From Dendrobium chrysotoxum (Eukaryota; Streptophyta; Magnoliopsida; Asparagales; Orchidaceae): a DNA stretch of 64,000 nt. The notes below the pieces were generated by a model that did not search any database, was not told the DNA's origin, and saw nothing but the letters and a program-made list of their open reading frames with translations. Positions 19,130-29,986 of the stretch are shown piece after piece; the first letter of the stretch is position 1; each line of letters begins with the position of its first letter. Made by a program: the position numbers and the translations under genes. Location of the stretch: positions 96,136,433 to 96,200,432 of the forward strand of contig CM034305.1 of assembly GCA_019925795.1 (NCBI GenBank), read 5' to 3'.

Positions 19130-22100
19130 ATGGTCAACAGGCGCAGCAGTCGTATCATTGGAGCTTCTCGCTCTAACTCCCACCAGTCCAGAAATCAGTC
19201 TATAAATCATAGACGCCCGGTATCTACCTCTTTCCTCCCCGGGGGGCAAAACGCACATGGAGAAGGGACCTCGGGACCCTCCTTAGAGGAGAGAATTCGA
19301 AAGATGGAAGAATCTCAAAACGAGATCCTACAACTCTTGCGAGAGACTCGACAACCGACCCTAGCACCTCAGGAGGAGGTTCTTCTCCCTCGAGATCCAC
19401 CACGTGTCGAAGCTGTTCAAATCGAATATCTTCAAGCCGAGATTCCTCTTCCTCCACCCAGGAGGCGTTCGCAGTCACACCAAGATAACGAACTGGCTGA
19501 TACAGCAAGTTCTACATATCCTCCACACACAGGTCGGCAATCTCACCTTCAAGACCTCCCTGAGGAGCTAGTCCAACCTCACATTGCCGAGCTCCCTCGC
19601 AATGCCCTACGCCACGAACTGCGACGATTGGTCCGGGAGGAGTTCCCTACAGGAGGCGTAAGACAACCTCTTCGTCAGAGGGACTTCCAGGAGTTTTCAC
19701 CCCTGGCGGAAGCTATTCTTCAACACCCAATTCCGGCTGGCTTCAAGCTGTCAAGCATTGAATCCTACGATGGGACATCTGACCCGTACGAGCACATCGA
19801 CCATTACAGGACCATCATGCATATTCAACGAGCTTTAGACGCACTCCTTTGCCAGGTTTTTCCTGCCACTCTTAAAGGACAAGCTCGAATATGGTTCTAT
19901 TCACTGCCAGCCGGAACGATCCCCACATTTGTCAAATTGGCCAAAGTATTTGTCGAACAGTTTGTATCCAAGGATTCTTCTCACCTTTCTGGGATCCGTC
20001 AAAACGAGGGAGAATCGTTGAAAGAGTACTTTCAACGATTTTCTATCGAGGCTCGACAAATTCCAGGAGTTGACCCTGAATTGCTCAGAGGGGTCTTTCT
20101 TGGAGGACTTCATCCTGGCCCCTTCTATTCGGCACTCATGCGCGATATTGTTCATTCATATGCCGATTTAATCCATCGTGTGGAAGCACAAATATCAGCA
20201 GACGAGACAATAAACGCTCACAGAAAATAGTTCGAGCAACCCACTGGGAAGCGCAAGGGAGCGCCTGAGATGGATAATCCATCATCACAATAGAAAAAGC
20301 AAGGGAAAAGCAATCTACCTCCTAGACCCCCATTGCCACGACGAGAACCCCGACAGGAGAAGGAGTACACTCCGCTCAACACATCTCGAGCAAATGTGTT
20401 GATGGCGATTCAAGATCAGGACAAAGTGAAGTGGCCGCATCCTTTGAAGCCGAATACAGGAAACCAAGATCAGTACTGCCACTTTCATCGTAGTTGTGGC
20501 CACACTACTGAATCCTGTAGGCAACTTAAGGAGGAGATTGAAAGACTCATCCGTCAGGGCTATCTTCGATAGTTTATTGGGAATCGACCTACCCGAGAAG
20601 AAGCTCGTCCCACTGGGGGGCAGAATCAATCACAAAGACAACTAGTGAATAACCGGATAACGGTGGGCGAAATTGAAACAATCGCCGGAGGCCCCTTATT
20701 ATCCGATCAAGTCTTTCTAACTGTGGAAGAAAATCCAACTCCAAAAAAGGCTCGTATCGATCATTCCATCACATTTGATGATTCCGACCTGGAAGGAGTA
20801 AAACCCCCCCATCAAGATCCGCTTGTCATAAACGCAGGCATTGGTGACCCATGTTACAATGTCAAAAGAATTCTTGTAGACAACGGAAGCTCCGTAGATG
20901 TCCTGTTCTACTCTACTTTTTTCAACATGGGTCTCTTAAGAGAAAATCTTCAACTTGCTGTAGGTCCTTTATATGGATTTGATAATCGACCTATACAAGC
21001 AGAAGGAATAATCAGCCTCCCGGTAGTCCTTGGAGAATTTCCTTGACAGACTATACACTCCATTCAGTTCATCGTGGTAAAGTCAGAATCAGCTTATAAC
21101 GCCATCTTCGGGAGGCCGCTCCAGTCGATTTTTGGGATCATCGCATCCATTCCTCACCTCAAGCTGAAGTTCCATACCCCATCAGGAGTCGGTGTAGTAT
21201 GCGGAGATCAGCAAATAGCGCAAACCTGCTATCTTAGGCAAATCAAGTCTCGTCCAACGATTACCCTGAGCATCGAGGACTTTGATCTGCGGAGCGAAGA
21301 TATTCCTCAGAGAGCTTCCCTTGTGGAGGACCTTACTACTGTATCTATATCTGAAGAGCATCCTTCAAAGACAGTGCGAATTGGATCACTTCTCTCAGAT
21401 GATGAGAAGAAAAACTTTACAGCTTTTCTACGAGAAAATCAGGACATTTTTGCATGGAGTCCAGCAGATATGCCTGGAATTGACCCCGAAGTGATCGTTC
21501 ACTCCCTCAAAGTCAATCCAACGTGCAAACCGATTATCCAGAAGAAACGAAACTTTGCACCAGATCGCCAGCAAGAAATTGAACAAGAAGTAGATAAACT
21601 TTTAGAAGCCGGATTCATACGAGAGGTGCACTATCCTACTTGGTTAGAAAATGTTGTCATGGTACGGAAGGGGAGTGGAGCTTGGAGAATGTGTATAGAT
21701 TACACTAATCTCAACAAAGCTTGCTCAAAGGATAGTTTTTCGCTCCCTCGCATCGACCAGTTAGTTGATACCACCTCTGGTCATCAGATGTTGAGCTTTA
21801 TGGATGCCTACTCCGACTACAATCAAATAAAAATGAATCATGCTGATGAAAAAGTAACAGCTTTTCAAACAGACAAAGGATTGTACTGCTACCGGGTGAT
21901 GCCCTTCGGGCTCAAAAATGCTGGAGCAACTTATCAGCGCCTCATGAATAAGGTTTTCAAAAGCCTTATTGGACGTACTATGGAGGTGTACGTAGACGAT
22001 ATGTTGGTAAAAATTCTGGAAAAAACCCAACATATCTCTGACCTGAAACAATGTTTCCACTTGTTAAGGCATTACAATATGCGACTCAACCCCGCTAAAT

Positions 22101-24557
22101 GTGCTTTTGGAGTCGCTTCTGGAAAGTTTTTAGGATTTATGGTAACCCACAGAGGAATCGAAGCCAATCCGGAGAAGATCAAGGCACTAAGGGACATGGT
22201 GCCGCCAAAGAACATCAAGGAGGTCCAAAGGCTGAATGGGAGAATAGCGGCATTATCTCATTTTCTGGCACGGTCAGGAGACAAATATCTGCCCTTCTTC
22301 AAGATACTCAGAGGCGTTCGTAGCTCCGGGTTTCAATGGATAGATGAATGTCAAGAAGCCTTCGAACAATTGTGAAAGTATTTGGCATCCCCGCCACTAC
22401 TTTCTAAACCAATACCAGGAGAGAGATTGTATTTGTATATGGCTATATCTATCCAAGCCATTAGTTCGGTTTTGGTCCGAGAAGAAAATACTATACAACG
22501 TCCTATCTACTACGTTAGCAAGATTTTATCTGAAGTAGAGGGACGTTATCCTTTGGCAGATAAGACATCATTGGGGTTAGTTTATTCCGCCAGAAAACTA
22601 CGCCCGTACTTCCAAGCCCATTCTATTGGAGTTTACACGAATCTGCCGCTAAAAAGCATTCTGCAGAAGCCAGAAGCATCGGGCAGGCTTGTTAAGTGGT
22701 CTGTAGAACTGGGAGAATTTGATATCCACTACTTGCCCAGGCCTGATATTAAATCTCAAGCACTAGCAGATTTTGTAGTTGAATGCACCGTTCCAGCATC
22801 TGATGTACAACCGAGTGCTTCACCTTCTTCTCCATTCTGGATGTTGTACGTCGATGGAGCTTCAGGGAGTTCTGGGGCTGGGGCTGGAATTTTATTAATC
22901 TCTCCACAGAAGGTTACCCTTGAGTATGGACTTCGACTCAAGTTCCCGGCAACCAACAACATAGCAGAATACGAGGCCCTTATTGCTGGGTTGAGACTAG
23001 CTATTGACTGCTAAGTCCAGAACCTAATAGCCCACACTGATTCCCAACTAGTCGCCTCTCAGGTGGAGGGGGATTTTGATATTCACAACCCACAATTGGC
23101 TCAATATTGTAGCATTGTGAAGCTACTCTTAGCCCGTATAGGGGAGCATCAAATCATACATATCCTCCGAGAATAAAATACAAGAGCAGACGCTCTTTCT
23201 AAACTTGCTACATCAACAACGGGGGACATCTATAAGAGAAGATGTATCGAGGAAATCCACTTTCCTAGCATTCAGGGTCCATGGGTCATACAGTCAATTG
23301 ACGAGCCAAAAGAGATGTCTTGGATCGAACCCATCTTATTTTTTTCTGAAAGATGGGGTGCTACCTGAAGATCCTATAGCTATAATACGACTTCGAAGAC
23401 AAGCTGCAAATTTCACCATTATCAGCAACGAGTTGTATAAGCGCTCCTCCATTGGGCCGTACCTCAAGTGTCTCCCACCATCAGAAGCTGATTACGCGCT
23501 TCGAGAAGTTCATTCAGGAGTATGTGGAGAACATCTGGGAGGAAGAGCGTTAGCTTACAAGATCATGAGACAGGGATTCTATTGGCCTACAATGAAACAT
23601 GATGCACTTGAATTCACATGAAAGTGCGAAAACTGTCACCTACATTCTAACCTCACTCATACACCCGCTCTGGAGCTTGCATCCCTTCAAAGCCCCTGGC
23701 CTTTTGCCCAATGGGGAATTGATATAATGAGACATTTTCCTATAGCGACTGGACAGTGAAAATTTATTATTTTGGCTGTAGATTACTTCACCAAATGGGT
23801 GGAGGCGGAACCTTTGGCGAAGATTACTGAAGCAAATGCCAAGCAATTCTTATGGAAGAACATAATATGTCGCTTTGGCTTTCCCGCAAAAATCGTCACT
23901 GATAACGGGACACAGTTCACCTGGAAGATCTTTACATCTTTTTGTAGGGATTTTCATATTCAGCTCATTCACACAGCTGTTGCCCATCCTCAAAGTAATG
24001 GGCAAACAGAGGTTACAAACCGAACAATCCTGAAAGGGCTGAAGACACGCCTAGGGAAGGCTGGGGGGCAATGGGCCGAAGAACTCCCCAATGTCCTCTG
24101 GGCTTATCGGACCACCGCTAGAACTCCTACAGGAGAAACCCCATATAACCTTTGCTTTGGTACAGAAGCAGTCATATCGGTTGATATCGGAGTTCCTAGC
24201 CACAGAGTTCAGACTTTCGACGTCAGAAGTAACGAGGAGAAGCTTAGAGCAAATTTGGATCTCCTCCCAGAAGCAAGAGATAAAGCCTCACTCAGAACCG
24301 CTGCATACCACCAAAGAATTGCCCGTCACTACAATCGAAGGGTGAAACCTCGCCCTATCACTATTGGGGACTTAGTACTACGAAGCATTGAAGCCGCTGG
24401 AAAAGGCCCTCAGCGAAATAAGCTCTCCCCCATCTGGGAGGGTCCTTATTTGGTAGCGGCTATGGTCAAGCCTGGAACCTTCAAACTAAAGGATGCTGGT
24501 GGAAAAATGCTTCCCCGAACCTGGAACGTGGACAATCTTCGTAAATATTATCAGTAG
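19130..24557 (+). pseudogene. Degraded Gypsy gag-pol polyprotein
   Basis: Starts at ATG 19130 (MVNRRSSR); the open codons upstream of it are primer-site sequence. Gag runs to about 20640, with a zinc-knuckle-like CHFHRSCGHTTESC near 20480. Protease VDNGSSVDVLFY is at about 20880. The RT core is 21560-22020, with YVDDML at about 21991. The first RNase H is at about 22420-22780; a second RNase H-like domain starting LYVDGASG is at about 22845. Integrase is from about 23590, with CENCH and DNGTQFT (about 23900). The frame from 19130 has stops near 20228, 20291, 20570, 21044, 22373, 23012 and 23174. A frameshift in a T-run (23339-23346) moves the rest to another frame, with two more stops (about 23619, 23756). 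Most stops are single-base changes in an otherwise colinear protein. Confidence 0.93.
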
Positions 24558-24823
24558 GAGTTGATACTGCTATCTGTCTACGTGTTATGTTTATCTTATA
24601 TTTTATCTCCTCCTGTAGTCATGTTATAAAGTTTTTCGTACATCCCTTATGTGTTGATTATAGAAGAACTTTTTTCTTGTATCCCTAAGTTATTCTAGGG
24701 AACTGTTATCTCGTATTACGAAGCAATATGATATTCACTTTGTCGTGCTAATGTTTCTTCTCTCCAAACTCTTTTTCTGTGATTCGAGAAGTACACAATC
24801 TATATTGTATCTCAATCACTGAA

Positions 24824-25040
24824 TGATCAATCCCAGGGGGATTTGATCCGACCTCTTCCGCACAGGTTAATATCATCAAGCAAAGGCTTTAACTAAACAA
24901 CCTCGGATAGGTCAAATATCCTAGGAGGATATCTTGATATCAAAATCATTTGATCCCAAAAGGACTTGATCTGACCTTTTTCCGAACATGTTAAGGGTAT
25001 CAAGCAAATGCTTTCACTAATAACCCCGGATAGGTCAAAA
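24824..25040 (+). repeat. Two ~95-bp tandem repeats (period ~122) in the Gypsy 3' internal region
   Basis: Units 24824-24917 and 24949-25039 share tttgatccgacctcttccgc, then catcaagcaaaggcttt and cggataggtcaaa. They lie between the integrase stop and the antisense ORF, where Tat elements often carry tandem repeats. Confidence 0.8.
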
Positions 25041-25264
25041 TTTTTAAAGAAAGGGATGTCTCACATTTGCTCAAGTCAAAAAGAGCTCATTAGAATACTC
25101 TCATCCAAACTGAAGTAAAACTAAGTGAATTTCATTTGCATGTGAAAAAAGAACATCAACAACATCTTTATATATCACTGAACATCAAGTACACCATATA
25201 GAAACATCAACATCGAGCATATATACAATCACTAGAAAGAAATCAAAATAACATCAAAGACATC

Positions 25265-26944
25265 CTACAGAATCTCAACGTCATCCTCGTCCTCCTCTAA
25301 GGCAAAAGCTTGCTGCAACTCACTCTCCAGCTCTTCACCAACAAAGTCTGAAGAAGCATCACCAGAAGCCTGGCTAGGAGTCAACCCCTCGATCTCCGCT
25401 CCAGTCTTGTGATGTACTGTCCGAATACCCTTCATGAAGCCCCTGATGAAGCCATCCTCTGCGCACTCTGCCTCCAAGGCTTTCACCTCCACGTCATAAA
25501 TATGACTGCGAGCCTCCTAAATGTGGTCCTCAATAATGATCTTGAAAGCATAAGATTTCTTGAACTCTTCAATAACTGCTGACGGCAACTGCTGGGCCTC
25601 CTTCTCGGACAGTACACTCTGAAGCCTCTCCTTCTCAGCCTCAAGGACTTGTTGAGCCTTTTCCTTCTGCTTGATCGTCGCTTGTGCCTCCACCAACTCT
25701 ATATGCAGACGATCCATCCGTTCATTCTGAGAAGAGATAGAAGTGATCTTGTTCGCCAACTCTGTTCTACACCCCTCAAGCTGATCCTCCACCACCTTCA
25801 TCTCCTTCACTTTACTATCATATTTCTTCTTGTACTCTCCCTGAAGGTATTTAACCTTCACAAACTCTTTGTTCCAATCGTTCAGAGTCTTGGTCATCTC
25901 AAGCTTGAAATCAGAATACTGAGGCAAGAAAAATATCAGAAATATATTCTTTAAGAAATGTAAAAAAAGGAGAAAAAGTAAAGGAGAACTCACCAACTCC
26001 TCTGCCCGTCGGCGGCCGATGCACTGATGGTTCAACACATCTTCTGGAATATATGACTTGGATGGAGAAGCTCGGGGACCTTTGCTAACAACTGTCAAAA
26101 CTTCATCTGCCCTCTTCTTCCTCGATGCCTGCAAACCTTCCTCGCTCCCTGGTCGCTTGGAGTGGTTCTTTTGGGGAACCACTTCTGGAACTCTAGCAGA
26201 CTTCTTCAACATTTGAGCATGTGATCTCCCTGCTTGAGTAGATAATTCGACCTTGAACAAGTACTCCTCATCTACATATCTACTCAAGTAACGCACCTCG
26301 TAGTGTAGAGCATCTAAATCAGGGAGTTTGAGTATCCTCAGCAAATCTTCTGCTCCAATGTGAAGGGGGACAGGTAGCTCTTTCAACTTCCCCCACTTCT
26401 CCTGAAGACCCCAATCATTCTGCACATAAAAGAAGTTGCTGATCCAACCTTTTGAGGGGTCTCGAGTGCGGATGTCCAACCACTTGGACCTGAATGAAAT
26501 ACGTCCCTGCGCATCGCTAAAGAGACGCCCCATCCGAGAAAGGCACTCTGAGGAAAGTACCACTCCACGGTCTCTGAAAAGCACGATCAGGCCCATCACG
26601 ATCGACATTGCTCTGTAGGAAAATTGAGACAAGCATACCCCACAAATCGTCAGAATGTCGATCAGTTCGGAAGAAGGAGGAAATTGTAGTCCCGCTCGCA
26701 GACTAAATTCATACACCGTCACATATCCAGGGGGAGGGAAGCATGCACGATCAGTTCTGGTCGGCACCTTCATCACCAAATCATTAGAAAAATGAATTTT
26801 TTTCCTAAATGAGATGAAAGAGTCCTCAGTAACAGTGGAAATCACATCGTCAGCCTTCGGCGCCTTTTGGGTCCTCTTTGGAACTTCAGATCGTTGCGCA
26901 GGACGGTCTCCTGAAGGATTTTTTGAGGAGGCAGGATCACCCAT
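25265..26944 (-). CDS. Antisense ORF of the Gypsy element (plant 'gypsy-type transposon' protein)
   Basis: Starts at ATG 26944 and stays open to TAG at 25517-25519 (475 codons). The same frame then continues 83 codons to 25265, so one nonsense change separates the two parts. Residues ~80-250 (PPGYVTVYEFSLRAGLQFPP, then ILTICGVCLSQFSYRAM and FRSKWLDIRTRDPSKGW) match the domain Pfam describes as a putative gypsy-type plant transposon protein, which lacks known chemistry. Residues ~345-475 are highly charged and coiled-coil-like; the final part is acidic (EEDEDDVEIL). Codons 318-342 are a probable 75-nt intron (25919-25993). The gene runs opposite to gag-pol and has its own TATA box. Its role in the element is not known; it is not a transposase in any demonstrated sense. 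Confidence 0.85.
25919..25993 (-). other. Likely 75-nt intron within the antisense ORF
   Basis: On the minus strand the segment starts GTGAGTTC, is T-rich, and ends CTTGCCTCAG. Length 75 nt, phase 0, with no stop, so the protein stays in frame whether or not it is removed. If kept, it would encode a Phe/Leu-rich hydrophobic stretch that interrupts a hydrophilic region. This argues that it is spliced out. Confidence 0.75.
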
Positions 26945-27213
26945 TTTGCTTCCTTTACTAAAGAGGGGCGCAAATCTAAGTAGGGAAAGTCACCTACGAA
27001 AGACCGCGGAAAGCCTCTAAAGTAAGAAGAAAAAGGGAGGAAAAGCGGAGAAAGAAAGGGGGAAAGCCGCTAACTTCTGCGCAAAAGGAGGGGAGCCGAA
27101 TCAAGTAGGGAAAGTCACCTACTTAAAAACGGCGGAAAGCCTCAGAATGCCAAAAGCTAGAAGGCCATGAGAGGAGGAAGAAAGGAGCATTTTGACCCCT
27201 GCCCCAAGGGGTG

Positions 27214-27221
27214 TATTTATA
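27214..27221 (-). promoter_or_regulatory. TATA box of the antisense transcription unit
   Basis: The minus strand reads CCTATAAATACACC. A start ~30 bp downstream (about 27185) would leave a 5' leader of ~240 nt before ATG 26944. The leader contains a ~40-bp direct repeat (tagggaaagtcacctac, at 26979 and 27106, each followed by gcggaaagcct). Confidence 0.7.
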
Positions 27222-27410
27222 GGATGAGAAGAGAGGGAGTTATTGAAGAAAAAGGGGGGAAAATATTTAAAAATTGGAGGGAGAGGGCTTCTAGAAGAAA
27301 TTTTGAATTTTTCTGAATTTTTCGGAATTTTTTGAAATTTTTTGGGATTTTTTTTAATCCCATGTGGGCCCCACAATTTAAAAAAAAAATATTTTTTTTT
27401 AAAAAAATAA

Positions 27411-27545
27411 CCGCACGGGCGCGGTTATAATCGCGCGGTTCCGCGCGGATGCGCCTGTTGGCTCGGGCGCCGCCGCAGGCGGCGGCCGGCAGGCTGGCCG
27501 GCCGGTTCGGCCGCCTACGCGTTCCCGGGCTCCGATTTTGGGCCC
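27411..27545. other. GC- and CpG-rich block upstream of the antisense promoter
   Basis: About 135 bp, mostly G and C with many CG dinucleotides and short palindromes (ggccggccgg, gccgccgcaggcggcggc), in an otherwise AT-rich window. It lies ~200 bp upstream of the antisense TATA box and ~220 bp before the 3' LTR. Confidence 0.75.
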
Positions 27546-27748
27546 GGACGGTCCAAACTCGACATTTTTGGGGTCCCCGGACACGTTTTTCGACGTTCCG
27601 GACTCACTTTTGACACTTTCGGAGCTCGACGGGGCCTCTATAGTTGAATTCGAGCAAACATTTAATTTTTGGAACGCATTTTTTTGCGATTCAGCCAATG
27701 TAAAATGCCGGAACAAGTATTTTCAGACTCATGGAGCTTCGACGTCCG

Positions 27749-27760
27749 AAAATAGGGGGG
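27749..27760 (+). other. Polypurine tract of the Gypsy element
   Basis: GAAAATAGGGGGG-type purine run ending four bases (CAAC) before the 3' LTR at 27765, the expected plus-strand primer position. Confidence 0.8.
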
Positions 27761-27764
27761 CAAC

Positions 27765-28827
27765 TGATATATCGCCAAAAAATCATCTTGATCGGGCACG
27801 AATCTCGAGGAAAATCTCAAGTTGGAAACTTCAAAAATTATTTCGGAGACCATTTAAACTCCGATTTCAGCAAGCTTATAGTCGAACTGAGCGTCTCGGA
27901 AATACGAATCCAACAACACCAAATTCGACTCAATCCGAGCCCAAGTGAGTCCAAATCAAGTACCCGAAGTGCTGTTGGAAGCTTCAAACAGCTATTTGAG
28001 TTACCAAACGGTCTCCGATTTTGACGATCTTATAGTCGAATCGAGCGGCTCGATGAGACGAATCCAACGAGCCCAAGATCGCAGAGTTCTGATATCATTA
28101 AGACCTTCAAATGCTTGATAAACGGTTCATGATCAAGGGATTCAATATCGGCCGTTCATCCGGATCACTCCTTATTTGCCCCTGATCCCTCATCTATTTA
28201 CGGGCTATGCCACTCCAGAAAAACTATAAATAGCCACTTATTTCTCTTAAGAAAGGATCCAAGCCAAGAAGAGAAGAAGAAGAGAAGAGAAGTCTAGGAG
28301 GGAATAGCTCCTCCTCGACCACCGCCGGAACACCGCCGGAACTCCGCCGGAACACCACCGAAGCACCACCGGGCACCCGAGGGATGCCGGAGCTCTGCCC
28401 GACACGGGAGCAACATCGGAATTCTGCCCGACGCCAGAATTCTACCTGACGCCCGAGTGACGCCGGACTTCTTTCCAAGCGACGCCAGAATTCTACCCGA
28501 CGCCCGAGTGACGTCGGACTTCTTTCCAAGTGACGCCGGAATTCTGCTCGACACCTGAGTGACGTCGGAACTCCGCTTGGCCTTGTAACTGATGCTCATT
28601 GTAATCTAATCGTCCTGAATTTAAAGGGCGAATCAGCCTCGTGTATTTCAAACAACACTAGTGGAACTCTTTCAACTGGGCGTGACCCCGTGATTTTTTC
28701 CCTTTCCAGGGTTTTCCACGTAAAAATTCTGGTGTTCTTTCATTCTTCTGTTTGTGTGCTGGATATACGTACAACGCTGAGACGGAAAAATTAAACTCTA
28801 TCGCCGCGTATATTTGAGTCCGCAACA
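27765..28827 (+). repeat. Gypsy 3' LTR
   Basis: 1,063 bp, nearly identical to 18023-19079. Followed by the target duplication ATAAC at 28828-28832. Confidence 0.95.
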
Positions 28828-28832
28828 ATAAC

Positions 28833-29986
28833 AATCATGTATAGATAAGAATTATGCATCATTTGTTCTTTAGAACTGTGCTGATGATTCATATAATGCT
28901 CATCAATTGATGTACTTATGATTCTATTTAGAATACTCTCAAAATACTAAGAAGTAAGTTTGGTCCATGGATGTTGATTGAGTAGTTACTTTGGAGCTTT
29001 TCAATCATTGATTAAAAAATCATCAAAATTAATTTAAAATGAGGCTTTAGCATAAACTCTTGAAGGGCCCATGATCAAATATTCATTGTAGTTTTCATGT
29101 ACAATGTGAGATTTCATCATCCCATGATTAAATAATAATAAGATGATGTCTCCTTTTAAGTTTTTTCATCATATGTTAGTTACAATTCCCAATCCATCTC
29201 TTCCCATAATGTCTATAATATTTTCTTTTAACTATAATCAACAATGAGATCAATAAAATTTTTTTTCTCTTAGCTATAATTTTTTTTCACTAACATATTT
29301 TCTTCTGTTCTCTCTCAATGAGTGAATTCTTTAATGATTTATTTTACACCAAGAAAATTATTGGTCATCTTCATTATCAACAATGCAAAACCTGATGATT
29401 TGATGTACTACTTGAGGTATCCAACCTCGACTTTTGTTTGCTTGCAGACTATTTCTAGTCTGAAAGCTGCTTCTGCACCGCTACTTTCTTTCCAGTTTGG
29501 GTGCAGTAAACTCCTGCATTACAATCTCTCAAAATAAATTCAATAGTTATGAAACTACAGTTGAATTAGAATATTCTAACGCAAAAATTTCCTCTAAATC
29601 AATATTACTTAACCAAAAAAAAAAAAAAAAGAAGAAGCTGCAGGAGACAGTAAAACAGAAGGAAATCTTTATAAGCAATTATTTTAATTCACATCAATTT
29701 TACAGCAATTTAAATAACATCTTTCATGATAATTGGATTGGAATTTAACATGAAAGTTATATAGGAATCGCTGCAAATAAGTTCCATAAAAACCATCATT
29801 CTGGCATTATAAGAGATGCACAAAGCACACAGATGATCTGCTAGTCTATCAGATGTAAATCTGCCTATTACAGGATTGCAGAAGCTGAAACATCCTAGCA
29901 AATTATACTGCTTGTTTCAATTTGTGAGTCCAAGCAACATAACTAGATTTTTTCTTTTTTTATTCTAGCTTGGACCAGCTGAGAAA
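28833..29986. other. 3' flank of cathepsin B copy B
   Basis: AT-rich. From about 29195 on it is colinear with 1-60 and 1690-2078 (catctcttcc...aatgagatc), so the low-coordinate edge of the duplicated unit lies in or before this stretch. It contains the empty site for the solo LTR of copy A (29246-29251). No other gene is visible. Confidence 0.65.

Larger units (their letters stand above)
18023..28827 (+). mobile_element. Complete Ty3/Gypsy retrotransposon, Tat type, with antisense ORF
   Basis: A 10.8-kb element with two TG...CA LTRs (18023-19079, 27765-28827), 5-bp target duplications ATAAC, a primer site at 19083 and a polypurine tract at 27749-27760. The plus strand carries gag, protease, reverse transcriptase, RNase H, a second RNase H-like domain and integrase. 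Integrase last is Gypsy order, and the extra RNase H plus a long antisense ORF between integrase and the 3' LTR are features of the Tat lineage (Grande, Retand, Ogre relatives). The two LTRs differ by about 20 mostly C/T or G/A changes and one 7-bp indel, so the insertion is fairly recent. Even so, the coding frame has several stops, so it probably moved using proteins from other copies. Confidence 0.95.

Noticed and set aside
25919..25993. A membrane-spanning segment in the antisense protein
   Set aside because: The hydrophobic run coincides exactly with a GT-AG segment that is T-rich, as introns are; splicing is the simpler explanation.
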